A stretch of 6,907 nt of DNA from JBNJEM01 sp051745935 (GCA_051745935.1 JBNJEM010000433.1:1-6907); one strand, 5' to 3'. Positions 1 to 5,452 are shown, numbered from the stretch's first letter. Program-made: numbers and translations. The notes: a model not told the origin generated them from the letters alone.

Positions 1-18
1 CGGCGGGACGGCTTCTTT

Positions 19-47
19 TTGCTCTCGGCGGTCTCTTTCGCTATAAT
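19..47 (+). promoter_or_regulatory. Possible sigma70-type promoter
   Basis: TTGCTC (19-24) and TATAAT (42-47) are separated by 17 bases, the classical spacing. The -10 box is a perfect consensus match and the -35 box matches only its first half well. It points towards the truncated Rhs gene, whose remaining frame starts 150 bases later, so it could be chance or could drive the orphan Rhs tip. There is no experimental or comparative support. Confidence 0.25.
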
Positions 48-80
48 CAACCCTGAGTTCTTTGGCATGTCAACAGCCCC

Positions 81-98
81 TCGCGCGCCCGCGCGCGA
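81..98. repeat. Perfect GC-rich palindrome
   Basis: TCGCGCGC (81-88) and GCGCGCGA (91-98) are exact reverse complements around a CC centre. The surrounding bases (GTCAAC, then CTCGCGCGCCCG, then CGCG, GAAC and GATC) recur in the same order in the attC-like site near 4785-4824. It may therefore be the decayed right half of another cassette recombination site. No GTT crossover triplet is present here. Confidence 0.45.
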
Positions 99-196
99 AC
101 ACACGATCCTGGCTTCAGGCCGCCCCAGCCTCGGCGCAACCCGCTCACGGTCCAGCCCTTACGCGCACAGGAGTCCGTAACCTCACCAGACAGTAG

Positions 197-994
197 GATA
201 GCGCCCGCTGGTACCACGCCCACACCGGACGCTGGTTGAGCGAAGATCCGATCGGATTCGAAGGAGGGGATGGCAATCTGTATCGGTATGTGCAGCATCA
301 GGTGCTTTGGGCTGTGGATCCCTGGGGTCATCAACTCAAGTGGACGCAGTCACTAGTCGATAAGCCGAAATTGCATGGGAGTACTGGTTTCTCTATGCAG
401 GTCAGACAGGTGCTTTCTACCGGTGGTCTACATGCGAAACCAGGAACACAGACGTGGCAAACGAATGACGTGAAATTCCTTGCACTGATCTATACCGATA
501 ATAAGTGTGCGTGGGATGACAAACACCGACAGCGGCTCGACGTTAACTCGCCTAAAGGAGCCCCACCCTACAGCTGGATCGACACGATAATCACTGAGTA
601 TGATGCGGGCACGGCGGACGTTTGTTTCCTTTTCGTCTCTATCGAGAGGGAACTCGGTTTTCGACCATACACGGTAAACAGAAAGACTGGAGCTATTAGG
701 TTTTCCAGCAAGAGGTTGAGATTGGGGAATAATTATGACGCCACCCAGGCACAATGGAAGCTCGCAACTAAGGATATGCAAGAGCCCATATTGGACTCTT
801 CAGTGAGCTACGTTTTTTTTGATAAGGTCACTTCTCGTCGCTGCTGTTCAAAGCAAAAACACCAACAGGCGGAGAGTTTTTTCAAGACAATCTGGGACGG
901 AGAGCTGGGAACGACTATAGGTTCGGCTGCGGTGCTTTCTTATAAGGAGCTGGGGAGATGGTGGGCTATGTGGGGGCATGAATCGACTATGTAG
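197..994 (+). CDS. Orphan Rhs C-terminal tip with an unrecognised toxin-like domain (5' truncated)
   Basis: The frame opens right after a TAG at 194-196 and encodes 265 residues with no convincing initiator before TTG at 236. Residues 4-44 are the classical end of an Rhs/YD-repeat core: RWYHAHTGRWLSEDPIGF, then GGDGNLYRYV, then a VDPWG boundary. In complete Rhs proteins the core forms a shell of over 1000 residues around a variable C-terminal toxin. Here the shell is gone, and bases 1-196 carry no Rhs-like peptide in any forward frame. The remaining domain of about 220 residues after VDPWG has a Trp/Tyr-rich middle, a CC pair (RRCCSKQ) and a Trp-rich end (GRWWAMWGHESTM). I recognise no nuclease, deaminase or other toxin motif. 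Its codon use looks more A/T-rich than the core, as is common for swapped Rhs tips. It may be a silent donor tip, a pseudogene, or expressed from an internal start. The Rhs identity is firm; toxicity is inferred. Confidence 0.8.
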   Translation, partial: DSARWYHAHTGRWLSEDPIGFEGGDGNLYRYVQHQVLWAVDPWGHQLKWTQSLVDKPKLHGSTGFSMQVRQVLSTGGLHAKPGTQTWQTNDVKFLALIYTDNKCAWDDKHRQRLDVNSPKGAPPYSWIDTIITEYDAGTADVCFLFVSIERELGFRPYTVNRKTGAIRFSSKRLRLGNNYDATQAQWKLATKDMQEPILDSSVSYVFFDKVTSRRCCSKQKHQQAESFFKTIWDGELGTTIGSAAVLSYKELGRWWAMWGHESTM

Positions 995-1099
995 TTCCCA
1001 GTTAGAATCGCACCCAAAAAAGTGCCGAAATTTGGGTCGGACGGGGAACTCCGACTGCAAAACAGGAGGATGATCGGTCCGCTGGCTGCCACCTACTTT

Positions 1100-1103
1100 G
1101 GAG
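1100..1103 (+). promoter_or_regulatory. Ribosome binding site of the LRR gene
   Basis: GGAG lies seven bases before the ATG at 1111 and supports that start. Confidence 0.5.
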
Positions 1104-1110
1104 AATAGGC

Positions 1111-1815
1111 ATGCGTTGTTTTCGCACGAAGTACTGCGTTGGCGCAATTCTTGTTTTTGCTGTTGTGGGTCTGGTCCTGTTGGGCGTTAAGGGAGCGGAG
1201 GTAGCGAGAACTGAAAGAGCCATCGACGCAGTTGAGCGTCTCGGTGGTGTCGCCTACCGGAGCGATATGTGTTTCGAAAATGGTATACCCCACGGTGCCT
1301 TCATGCCCCTGAGGCCACCGGGCTGGCGTACACGGTGCGCACGAGCAATCGGGGCGGAGTGGTTTTTTGATGTGGTATATGTCGATTTCAGGGGCTACCG
1401 CGGAGACAAGGTGGTGACGAATGGAGACCTCGCCATTTTACATGAATTTTCCAGTCTGCTTTCCCTTGACTTAGCTGACACAGAAATATCCGACCAAGGT
1501 CTAAAGCATGTTGCCGGCCTGACGGAACTTCGTTCGTTGGACCTGCGCCGCACCTCTGTAACCGATGCAGGATTGGTGCACCTTGCTGGGTTGAAACGAC
1601 TTGAAATTCTACATCTTCATGATACCTGCGTGAGAGGGTGGGGGGTCGATCGTCTTCATCAGGATATCCCCGGCGTCATGGTCGGTCCTATGTATGAGAG
1701 CGATTGGAGGAAGCTATCGCACAACATAGACGAATTCATGAAAACCAAATGTTTTAGGAGAAGCAGACTTTCCGAGGACTCTTCGGGCACAGATCCCCAA
1801 CTTATTCTGGAATGA
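1111..1815 (+). CDS. Membrane-anchored leucine-rich-repeat protein
   Basis: The protein has 234 residues. Residues 10-27 form one hydrophobic segment (VGAILVFAVVGLVLLGV) after a short basic N-terminus, so it is probably a single-pass anchor or uncleaved signal. A linker with AIDAVERLGG (37-46) follows, a layout I associate with planctomycete LRR proteins. Residues about 90-190 carry four LRR units, clearest in LLSLDLADTEISDQGL, LRSLDLRRTSVTDAGL and LEILHLHDTCV. They are of the bacterial/cysteine-containing type and end in a PGVMV cap. The tail (195-234) is polar and has no domain I know. It starts 117 bases after the Rhs tip on the same strand, with its own GGAG site. LRR proteins bind other proteins. 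Since Rhs toxins are normally followed by an immunity gene, this could be one, but such LRR proteins are also common without Rhs neighbours. The family call is firm; the role is unknown. Confidence 0.85.
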   Translation: MRCFRTKYCVGAILVFAVVGLVLLGVKGAEVARTERAIDAVERLGGVAYRSDMCFENGIPHGAFMPLRPPGWRTRCARAIGAEWFFDVVYVDFRGYRGDKVVTNGDLAILHEFSSLLSLDLADTEISDQGLKHVAGLTELRSLDLRRTSVTDAGLVHLAGLKRLEILHLHDTCVRGWGVDRLHQDIPGVMVGPMYESDWRKLSHNIDEFMKTKCFRRSRLSEDSSGTDPQLILE

Positions 1816-2193
1816 TCGCTTTCTTCGGGAACAGCAGAATAACAGCCCCGCAGGACGGTAACGGCGCAGGTGGAAGCGGCGGTGGGGAGTAGGAGGGAGA
1901 ACGTCCGAAGCGGGGTGACTCATTACTTAAAGGGATAAAGTAATCGAGCGTCTGGTCGTGTTGGGGCGAGTGCGAGCGGGGTGTTAGTGTCACAGGTGTG
2001 CCACCGGGGCGTGAAAGCGATGGCGTGGAGCGTCAATGTCTGAATGAGGTGACAGCATACGGTCATTGTCGCGATTCTTACTATCCGCAAGGCGAGACGG
2101 GGTTTGGTTGGTTTCAAGAGTCGCTTGAAAAGATCCATGAGACGCTCCGGTATTGGGCTCAGTGGGCGCCGGGCGGAACCGTTATGAGACGGT
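1816..2193. other. Gene-poor stretch between the LRR gene and MITE copy 1
   Basis: I see no confident gene here. It contains a 7-bp-stem hairpin (1922-1944) and a possible interrupted reading frame (1944-2210), both listed separately. Bases 1816-1920 are G/A-rich with no protein-like frame. Confidence 0.5.
1922..1944. repeat. Small hairpin, possible terminator of the LRR gene
   Basis: ATTACTT (1922-1928) and AAGTAAT (1938-1944) are perfect complements around a 9-base loop. The hairpin lies about 107 bases after the LRR stop. It is A/T-rich and has no T-run, so it is a weak terminator candidate. Confidence 0.3.
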
Positions 2194-2210
2194 CGGGTGG
2201 CACTGGCTGA
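1944..2210 (+). pseudogene. Possible coding fragment cut off by MITE copy 1
   Basis: The frame is open from just after a TAA (1941-1943), with a GTG at 1998, and reads into the left end of the inverted-repeat element, whose bases supply the TGA. The part before the element looks protein-like (GETGFGWFQESLEKIHETL, then RYWAQWAPGGTVMRR), but I do not recognise it. The frame is not resumed after the element. The reverse strand of this stretch is also open, so this may be chance. Confidence 0.25.
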
Positions 2211-2440
2211 GCGAGCGCGGGACAGGCTTCCAATTCTGACAACGCTAAACGCGAGCGGAGCCAGTGCACGGTTTCCACTTCCCTTGCGTGATGACATGAG
2301 TCGGGCACTGTGTACAGGCCCTCTCCCCACACTGGCTCCGTTCGCTAGATCTCAAGGCAGTTAATGCGTGGCTGATGTCGCACACCCTTTCCATCTTCCA
2401 TTCCGTTCAGGAGTATATCGCTCACTCAGCCAGTGCCACC
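2196..2440. mobile_element. MITE/REP-pair-like element, copy 1 (245 bp)
   Basis: The ends are GGTGGCACTGGCTGAGCGAG and its near-perfect reverse complement, 21 of 22 positions matching (2196-2217 and 2419-2440). Both ends also continue as CG outside, so the limits could be 2194-2442. Inside lies a second inverted pair built on the same CACTGGCT core (2250-2266 and 2330-2346), giving nested dyads. No plausible coding frame is present, so it must be moved by an enzyme encoded elsewhere. A second copy of identical length lies at 2713-2957, with roughly 80-85% identity judged by eye. No target-site duplication beyond a possible CG is visible. Confidence 0.85.
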
Positions 2441-2442
2441 CG

Positions 2443-2710
2443 CCAGCTTATCGGCCCGGGTACGGACCGTGCAGGATTCGGGGCACACGTCGACGGCACG
2501 GACCATGTCGTCCCAGATAACTTCCATCACGCGGCGGGCGGAGGGACGGTGCGTGCCGCCGACGTATTCCATCTCGCCTTTGCACACCGCGCAGTGCCGG
2601 GGGCGCGGTCCCTCGGCCAGCGGCTCATCCGCGTCCTCCATCTCGTCATGGTGAACCTCCACCGGCGGCACGCCCAATTGGTCGCGGATCCAGATGAAGT
2701 GGTTGTGGCT
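2443..2710 (-). pseudogene. IS91-family transposase, C-terminal fragment
   Basis: Reverse-strand translation gives IRDQLGVPPVEVHHDEMED, then GPRPRHCAVCKGEMEYVGGT, then RPSARRVMEVIWDDM. I take this as the C-terminal region of a planctomycete-type IS91 (HUH, Y2) transposase, with the cysteine pair CAVC seen in that tail. IS91 enzymes move DNA by rolling-circle, single-strand transfer. The fragment is bounded on both sides by the 245-bp elements and lacks the expected sequence joining it to the fragment at 2960-3104, so it cannot be active. The family assignment of this piece rests on memory of the tail and is less certain than that of the next piece. Confidence 0.55.
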
Positions 2711-2712
2711 CG

Positions 2713-2957
2713 GGTGGCACTGGCTGAGCGAGCGGAGTAGAGCACGCCATTGCAAACAACGCTGAACGCGAGCGGAGCCAGTGCACGGTCTCCACTTCCC
2801 TCGCGTGGTGCCATGACTCAGGCACTGTGTACTGGCCCTCACCCCACACTGGCTCCGTTCGCTCAATCTCAAGGCCGTTAATACCGACTGATATCGCACA
2901 CCCTTTCAATCTTTCATTCCGTGTCAGGAATATATCGCTCACTCAGCCAGTGCCACC
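2713..2957. mobile_element. MITE/REP-pair-like element, copy 2 (245 bp)
   Basis: It has the same length and orientation as copy 1, the same GGTGGCACTGGCTGAG start, the same GCCAGTGCCACC end and the same inner CACTGGCT dyad. CG again flanks both ends (2711-2712 and 2958-2959). Differences cluster about 23-45 bases from the left end; the rest is highly conserved. It separates two parts of the transposase remnant. Confidence 0.85.
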
Positions 2958-2959
2958 CG

Positions 2960-3104
2960 ACGTCTCCCACCGATTGTCATCCCGGTAGTCCTTGTACGAG
3001 AAGTGCATTTCGCCGCCTTCGATCTTGATCAGCCGATCGTTGGCGATCGCGACCCGGTTGGCATAGCGGGCCAGATAGCTGACCACCTTCTCGCTCGGCG
3101 TGCC
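2960..3104 (-). pseudogene. IS91-family transposase, central fragment
   Basis: Reverse-strand translation gives GTPSEKVVSYLARYANRVAI, then ANDRLIKIEGGEMHFSYKDYRDDNRW. This matches the conserved segment after the catalytic core of IS91/IS801 transposases (family form: YLxRYTHRVAIxNxRL...FxYKDYR). It breaks off on the N-terminal side near 3104, with unrelated sequence beyond, and on the C-terminal side at the element end. The HUH catalytic motif and the two tyrosines are missing, so this is a dead relic. Relative to a full-length enzyme, some 40-50 codons between this piece and the C-terminal fragment appear to be gone, on top of the element insertion. Confidence 0.75.
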
Positions 3105-3213
3105 GGCAATCCGTGCGTGCCCACGCCGCAATTAGGCTCTGATCAAGCACTGCTCCAATCTATCGAGCCTTGCGGCCTCTGCGTACTGAAAACGGCCTTG
3201 ACCTGATGATGGA

Positions 3214-3462
3214 TTGGCACGAACCGGGAACGTTCGCATCAACCCTGCGCAGGCATGGCTTGTATCCGTGGTTTTTCAGACCCGACAGTCACCCCCTTTT
3301 GACCTTCGGTCGTCTCAAGGTTATTTCCCACACCATCCAATCCCTCCGTCTGTTTTTCCCACCCTCTCCGGCCTCGATCTCAACGATCGCAAGTTTACAA
3401 GGCTCGTCGAACTGGTTCGCAGCGACGACGAGCTGATGGAACTGCACGACGACTACGCATAG
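3214..3462 (+). CDS. Doubtful small ORF of unknown function
   Basis: The frame is 82 codons from a TTG at 3214. The first half (FQTRQSPPFDLRSSQGYF) is low in protein character. The last 30 residues look real (LSGLDLNDRKFTRLVELVRS, then DDELMELHDDYA), giving an acidic helical end. It is followed 43 bases later by the frameshifted gene at 3506 on the same strand. Most likely it is the surviving end of a decayed small gene; the start is a guess. I do not recognise it. Confidence 0.3.
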   Translation: MARTGNVRINPAQAWLVSVVFQTRQSPPFDLRSSQGYFPHHPIPPSVFPTLSGLDLNDRKFTRLVELVRSDDELMELHDDYA

Positions 3463-3505
3463 GAGGACACTTCACACGACTACATTTCTGGGAAGGTCAT
3501 ACGTC

Positions 3506-3719
3506 ATGCAGGCTTTCATGATTTTTCGCGGCGAGCAGCCGCTGGTTTGGTGCACCGACGCGGACACGTGAGGCGCATACTGGAGTGGCCGAATGCTTCT
3601 TCTCGTTTCCCTCCCGCGAAACCGCAAACCGTGTCCTGGCGGCGGTACCATCACTTTTCGACATGGACGAGGAGCACGCGGAGACTCTGAATGTCCGCGA
3701 AATCGACATACCGGGTTGA
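3506..3719 (+). pseudogene. Small unknown gene broken by one frameshift
   Basis: ATG at 3506 follows GGGAAGG (3490-3496) at good spacing and encodes MQAFMIFRGEQPLVWCTDAD before a TGA at 3569-3571. From 3570 the next frame continues as EAHTGVAECFFSFPSRETAN, then RVLAAVPSLFDMDEEHAETL, then NVREIDIPG, and stops at 3717-3719. Both halves look coding, and removing one base near 3568-3571 would give a protein of about 70 residues, acidic at the C-terminus. I do not recognise the family. A sequencing error or a real one-base insertion would look the same. Confidence 0.5.
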
Positions 3720-4258
3720 GCAGGGAATCAAGCTGAACACTCTGCGAAAGCCTCGAAGCGAATCGATGGCCACAAAGCAACCAGCCACGCGTCTTCTAAT
3801 TCACGGCATTGCTGAAGCGGGGGTCAGCTTTTAACACCGGCTGTAAGGGCCTGGGAGGGTCTGTATGCCTCATCGGTTGCAGTTCGACGTGTCTCACACG
3901 GCGTGGTCCTTTGCTGAAATGCTCCGGCAAGCCTACCGATAGCTGTTGTCATCCGCTTACCAATGGTGAATAAGCAGAAGAGGCACGTTAAGGATCTCCG
4001 CGTCTGCGATGTGCTTGAGTAGCGGCAGCACCACGCACGATTAACATGCGAGGACTCGCAGATGGTATTCTCGACCCCAGCTGGGAGTGCTATCATGCAC
4101 CTCCGATGCGCGAATAGTCCGGCTTCGGCCAATCGGCCGTAGGGCGCAAAGTCTAGCCACCGCTTGGCTTCTGTGATAAACTGGAAATCTGCTGCAGCGC
4201 GTCATTTTGCAGAACGCCTGCCGGGTTTGCTCGCCTAGGTCCTGCATATAAGTATATG
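3720..4258. other. Non-coding or decayed stretch before the cassette array
   Basis: Over 500 bases hold no convincing gene in either direction. The longest frames (reverse strand, about 70-100 codons) are Ser/Arg/Cys-rich and look random. A tiny ORF with a good ribosome site (3865-3942) is listed separately. I looked for an integrase gene next to the cassette array and see none here. Confidence 0.5.
3865..3942 (+). CDS. Tiny ORF with a strong ribosome site
   Basis: ATG at 3865 is preceded by GGGAGGG (3853-3859) at 5-base spacing. It encodes only 25 residues (MPHRLQFDVSHTAWSFAEML, then RQAYR). It could be a small protein or the end of a degraded gene. I do not recognise it. Confidence 0.2.
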   Translation: MPHRLQFDVSHTAWSFAEMLRQAYR

Positions 4259-4265
4259 GTTGGGC
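4259..4265 (+). other. Cassette-boundary 7-mer GTTGGGC
   Basis: It fits the integron core site GTTRRRY and lies 14 bases before the macro-domain ATG. Its complement, GCCCAAC, differs at one position from GCCTAAC, the first 7-mer of the attC-like site at the end of the same cassette. I see no convincing stem-loop partner upstream, so the site it belonged to may be an attI-like site, degenerate, or lost. Confidence 0.45.
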
Positions 4266-4279
4266 TGAGGAGGGGAATT

Positions 4280-4747
4280 ATGGAGTTGCGCTTCGTTGAC
4301 GGAGACCTGCTTGACCAGGATGTGGAGGTTATCGTCAATGCCTGGAATCGAAACTTCATCCCTTGGTGGCTTCTAATTCCCCAAGGGGTTTCGCGTGCTA
4401 TCAAGCGCCGGGCTGGAATCGCGCCTTTTCAAGAGGTCCGACGTGCAGGAGTCATTCCCCTAGGTGGGGCGATTGAGACGAGCGCTGGAAAATTGCCGCA
4501 CAAAGCGATTATCCACGTTGCAGGCATCAGCATGCTCTGGCACTCCTCTGAGCATTCAGTTCGTGCGTCAGTTCGAAATGCGATGGCGATGGCTATGGAA
4601 AAGGGCTACTCCTCGATCGCATTTCCTCTGATTGGAACTGGATCTGGTGGCGGGAAGGCGGACCGTGTGCAAGAGTGGATGCGCGATGAATTGGAGACTA
4701 TCGAGTTCGATGGAGTTGTGCTTGTGGTGCGGTATAAGCCAGCCTAA
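4280..4747 (+). CDS. Macro-domain protein (ADP-ribose binding/hydrolase type)
   Basis: The protein has 155 residues and is essentially one macro domain. Family hallmarks are in order: VDGDLLDQDVEVIVNAWN (6-23, the GDI...VNAAN-like ribose-binding strand), GVSRAIKRRAG (36-46), IPLGGAIETSAGKL (59-72), IIHVAG (77-82) and FPLIGTGSGGG (115-125, the phosphate loop). Macro domains bind ADP-ribose, and many remove it from proteins or nucleic acids or process ADP-ribose-1''-phosphate. WNRNFIPWW replaces the usual small residues after VNA, pointing to a subfamily. An upstream in-frame ATG (4256) exists, but GAGGAGGGG sits just before 4280, so I start there. The stop TAA lies inside the attC-like site, as is usual for integron cassettes, so this gene forms a one-gene cassette of about 565 bp. 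The domain call is strong; the substrate is unknown. Confidence 0.9.
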   Translation: MELRFVDGDLLDQDVEVIVNAWNRNFIPWWLLIPQGVSRAIKRRAGIAPFQEVRRAGVIPLGGAIETSAGKLPHKAIIHVAGISMLWHSSEHSVRASVRNAMAMAMEKGYSSIAFPLIGTGSGGGKADRVQEWMRDELETIEFDGVVLVVRYKPA

Positions 4748-4831
4748 CCAGGCGTTGCACGCGAGCGAGGGGTTGCGCCGATCTTGAAGTCAACGTCTCG
4801 CGCGCCCGTCGCGTGAACTTGATCGTTCGAC
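4742..4831 (+). repeat. attC-like integron recombination site 1 (90 bp)
   Basis: It starts with GCCTAAC (4742-4748, fits RYYYAAC) and ends with GTTCGAC (4825-4831, carrying the GTT crossover triplet; one purine position is off the GTTRRRY consensus). The inner arms pair very well: GTT-G-CACGCGA (4754-4764) against TCGCGTGAAC (4809-4818) makes a 10-bp stem with one bulged G. An extrahelical base in this arm is a hallmark of attC folding. The flanking motifs CCAGGCGTTGCACG and GAACTTGATCGTT resemble environmental attC sites as I remember them. It overlaps the stop codon of the macro-domain gene and lies 32 bases before the next gene. Confidence 0.8.
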
Positions 4832-4863
4832 TGGACAGTGCCTGACAATGGGAGATTCCTGAA

Positions 4864-5121
4864 GTGCCGGAGATCTGCCGATTTCTGGGAATCGTAATCT
4901 ACATGCTGTACGATGATCATCGACCGCCCCACTTCCACGCTGAGTACGGGGAGTACAAGATCACTGTGGAGATCAACACTGGGGTGATTCAGGGGCGTTT
5001 CCCACGGCGGGCCCTGAAGGCGCTGCTGGAGTGGTACGAGCTCCACCGTGATGACCTGCTGGAGGATTGGGAACTTGCCGAACAGCATCAACCCTTGAAT
5101 CGAATCCCGCCGTTGGAGTAA
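4864..5121 (+). CDS. DUF4160 domain protein
   Basis: The protein has 85 residues, the usual size for DUF4160. It begins MPEICRFLGIVIYMLYDDHR, followed by the family signature PPHFHAEYGE (21-30). Then come a strand (KITVEINTG), GRFPRRALKALLEW and the helical end HRDDLLEDWELA. Start is GTG at 4864, with GGGAG (4850-4854) nine bases before it. The gene is directly followed (TAA then ATG) by a DUF2442 gene, the usual partner. The pair is often discussed as toxin-antitoxin-like, but I know of no proven activity for this member. The two conserved His residues (HFH) could be functional. The gene sits first in a cassette that begins at the crossover point near 4826. Confidence 0.88.
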   Translation: MPEICRFLGIVIYMLYDDHRPPHFHAEYGEYKITVEINTGVIQGRFPRRALKALLEWYELHRDDLLEDWELAEQHQPLNRIPPLE

Positions 5122-5406
5122 ATGCCGATGTTGGAGGTTACGGCCGCTCAGTATGTCGATCAATTTCGCATTCGGATCCGATTCAACAATGGTGATGAAG
5201 GCGTTGTGGACCTTGCCGATGCGCTGTGGGGCCCAATGTTCGAACCACTGAAAGATCCGGCGGTATTCCGCCGCTTCGAGGTTTCCGATGTGCTGCACAC
5301 GGTCAGATGGGAGAACGACGCGGATCTGGCGCCTGAATACCTGCACCAGAAGATGGTCGAACAAACGGATGCGCGCGAGCGGGAGAACGTCTCGCGGGAT
5401 GGATAG
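5122..5406 (+). CDS. DUF2442 domain protein
   Basis: The protein has 94 residues. The domain spans about residues 3-77: MLEVTAAQYVDQFRIRIRF, NGDEGVVDLADALWGPMFEP, then NDADLAPEYLHQ near the end. This is the standard DUF2442 layout. ATG at 5122 abuts the stop of the DUF4160 gene, so translation is probably coupled. The ATG at 5128 is better spaced (nine bases) from GGAG (5115-5118) and matches the family start MLEV, so the true start may be two codons later. The last 16 or so residues (from about residue 79) are encoded by the attC-like site and look like appended tail rather than domain. Together with DUF4160 it is a probable two-gene toxin-antitoxin-like unit; which partner would be toxic is not evident. 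Confidence 0.87.
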   Translation: MPMLEVTAAQYVDQFRIRIRFNNGDEGVVDLADALWGPMFEPLKDPAVFRRFEVSDVLHTVRWENDADLAPEYLHQKMVEQTDARERENVSRDG

Positions 5407-5440
5407 TCCACTCCCCGGCGCGTAATGCGTGGCGTTATCA
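5356..5440 (+). repeat. attC-like integron recombination site 2 (85 bp)
   Basis: The first 7-mer GTCGAAC (5356-5362) is the exact complement of GTTCGAC, the 7-mer at which this cassette begins (4825-4831), as expected when a cassette circularises. The arms are complementary with interruptions: CGGAT..GCGCGCGAGCGGGAG (5366-5385) against CTCCCCGGCGCGTAATGCG (5411-5429). The GTT crossover triplet is at 5434-5436 (GTTATCA; the last three positions are off consensus). It shares AACGTCTCGCG and CGCGAGCG with site 1. It overlaps the end of the DUF2442 gene, including its stop. Confidence 0.7.
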
Positions 5441-5452
5441 ACCCGGCTGCGA

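Noticed and set aside
1923..2330. 135-codon reverse frame ending near the hairpin at 1922-1944
   Set aside because: It enters the short mobile element, and its peptides (TPRWHTCDTNTPLALAPT) look random.
2375..2740. Forward frame of 121 codons across MITE copy 1 and the transposase fragment
   Set aside because: It is the complement of the transposase fragment and reads through the inverted-repeat ends; the reverse strand gives the recognisable protein.
3720..4250. Integron integrase or tRNA gene near the array start
   Set aside because: No tyrosine-recombinase motifs are visible on either strand, and no cloverleaf with a GTTC-type T loop could be assembled.
4201..4265. A complete attC in front of the macro-domain gene
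   Set aside because: The boundary 7-mer GTTGGGC is there, and TGCAG/CTGCA can pair, but I find no R''-like 7-mer or long arms that match it, so only the boundary is reported.
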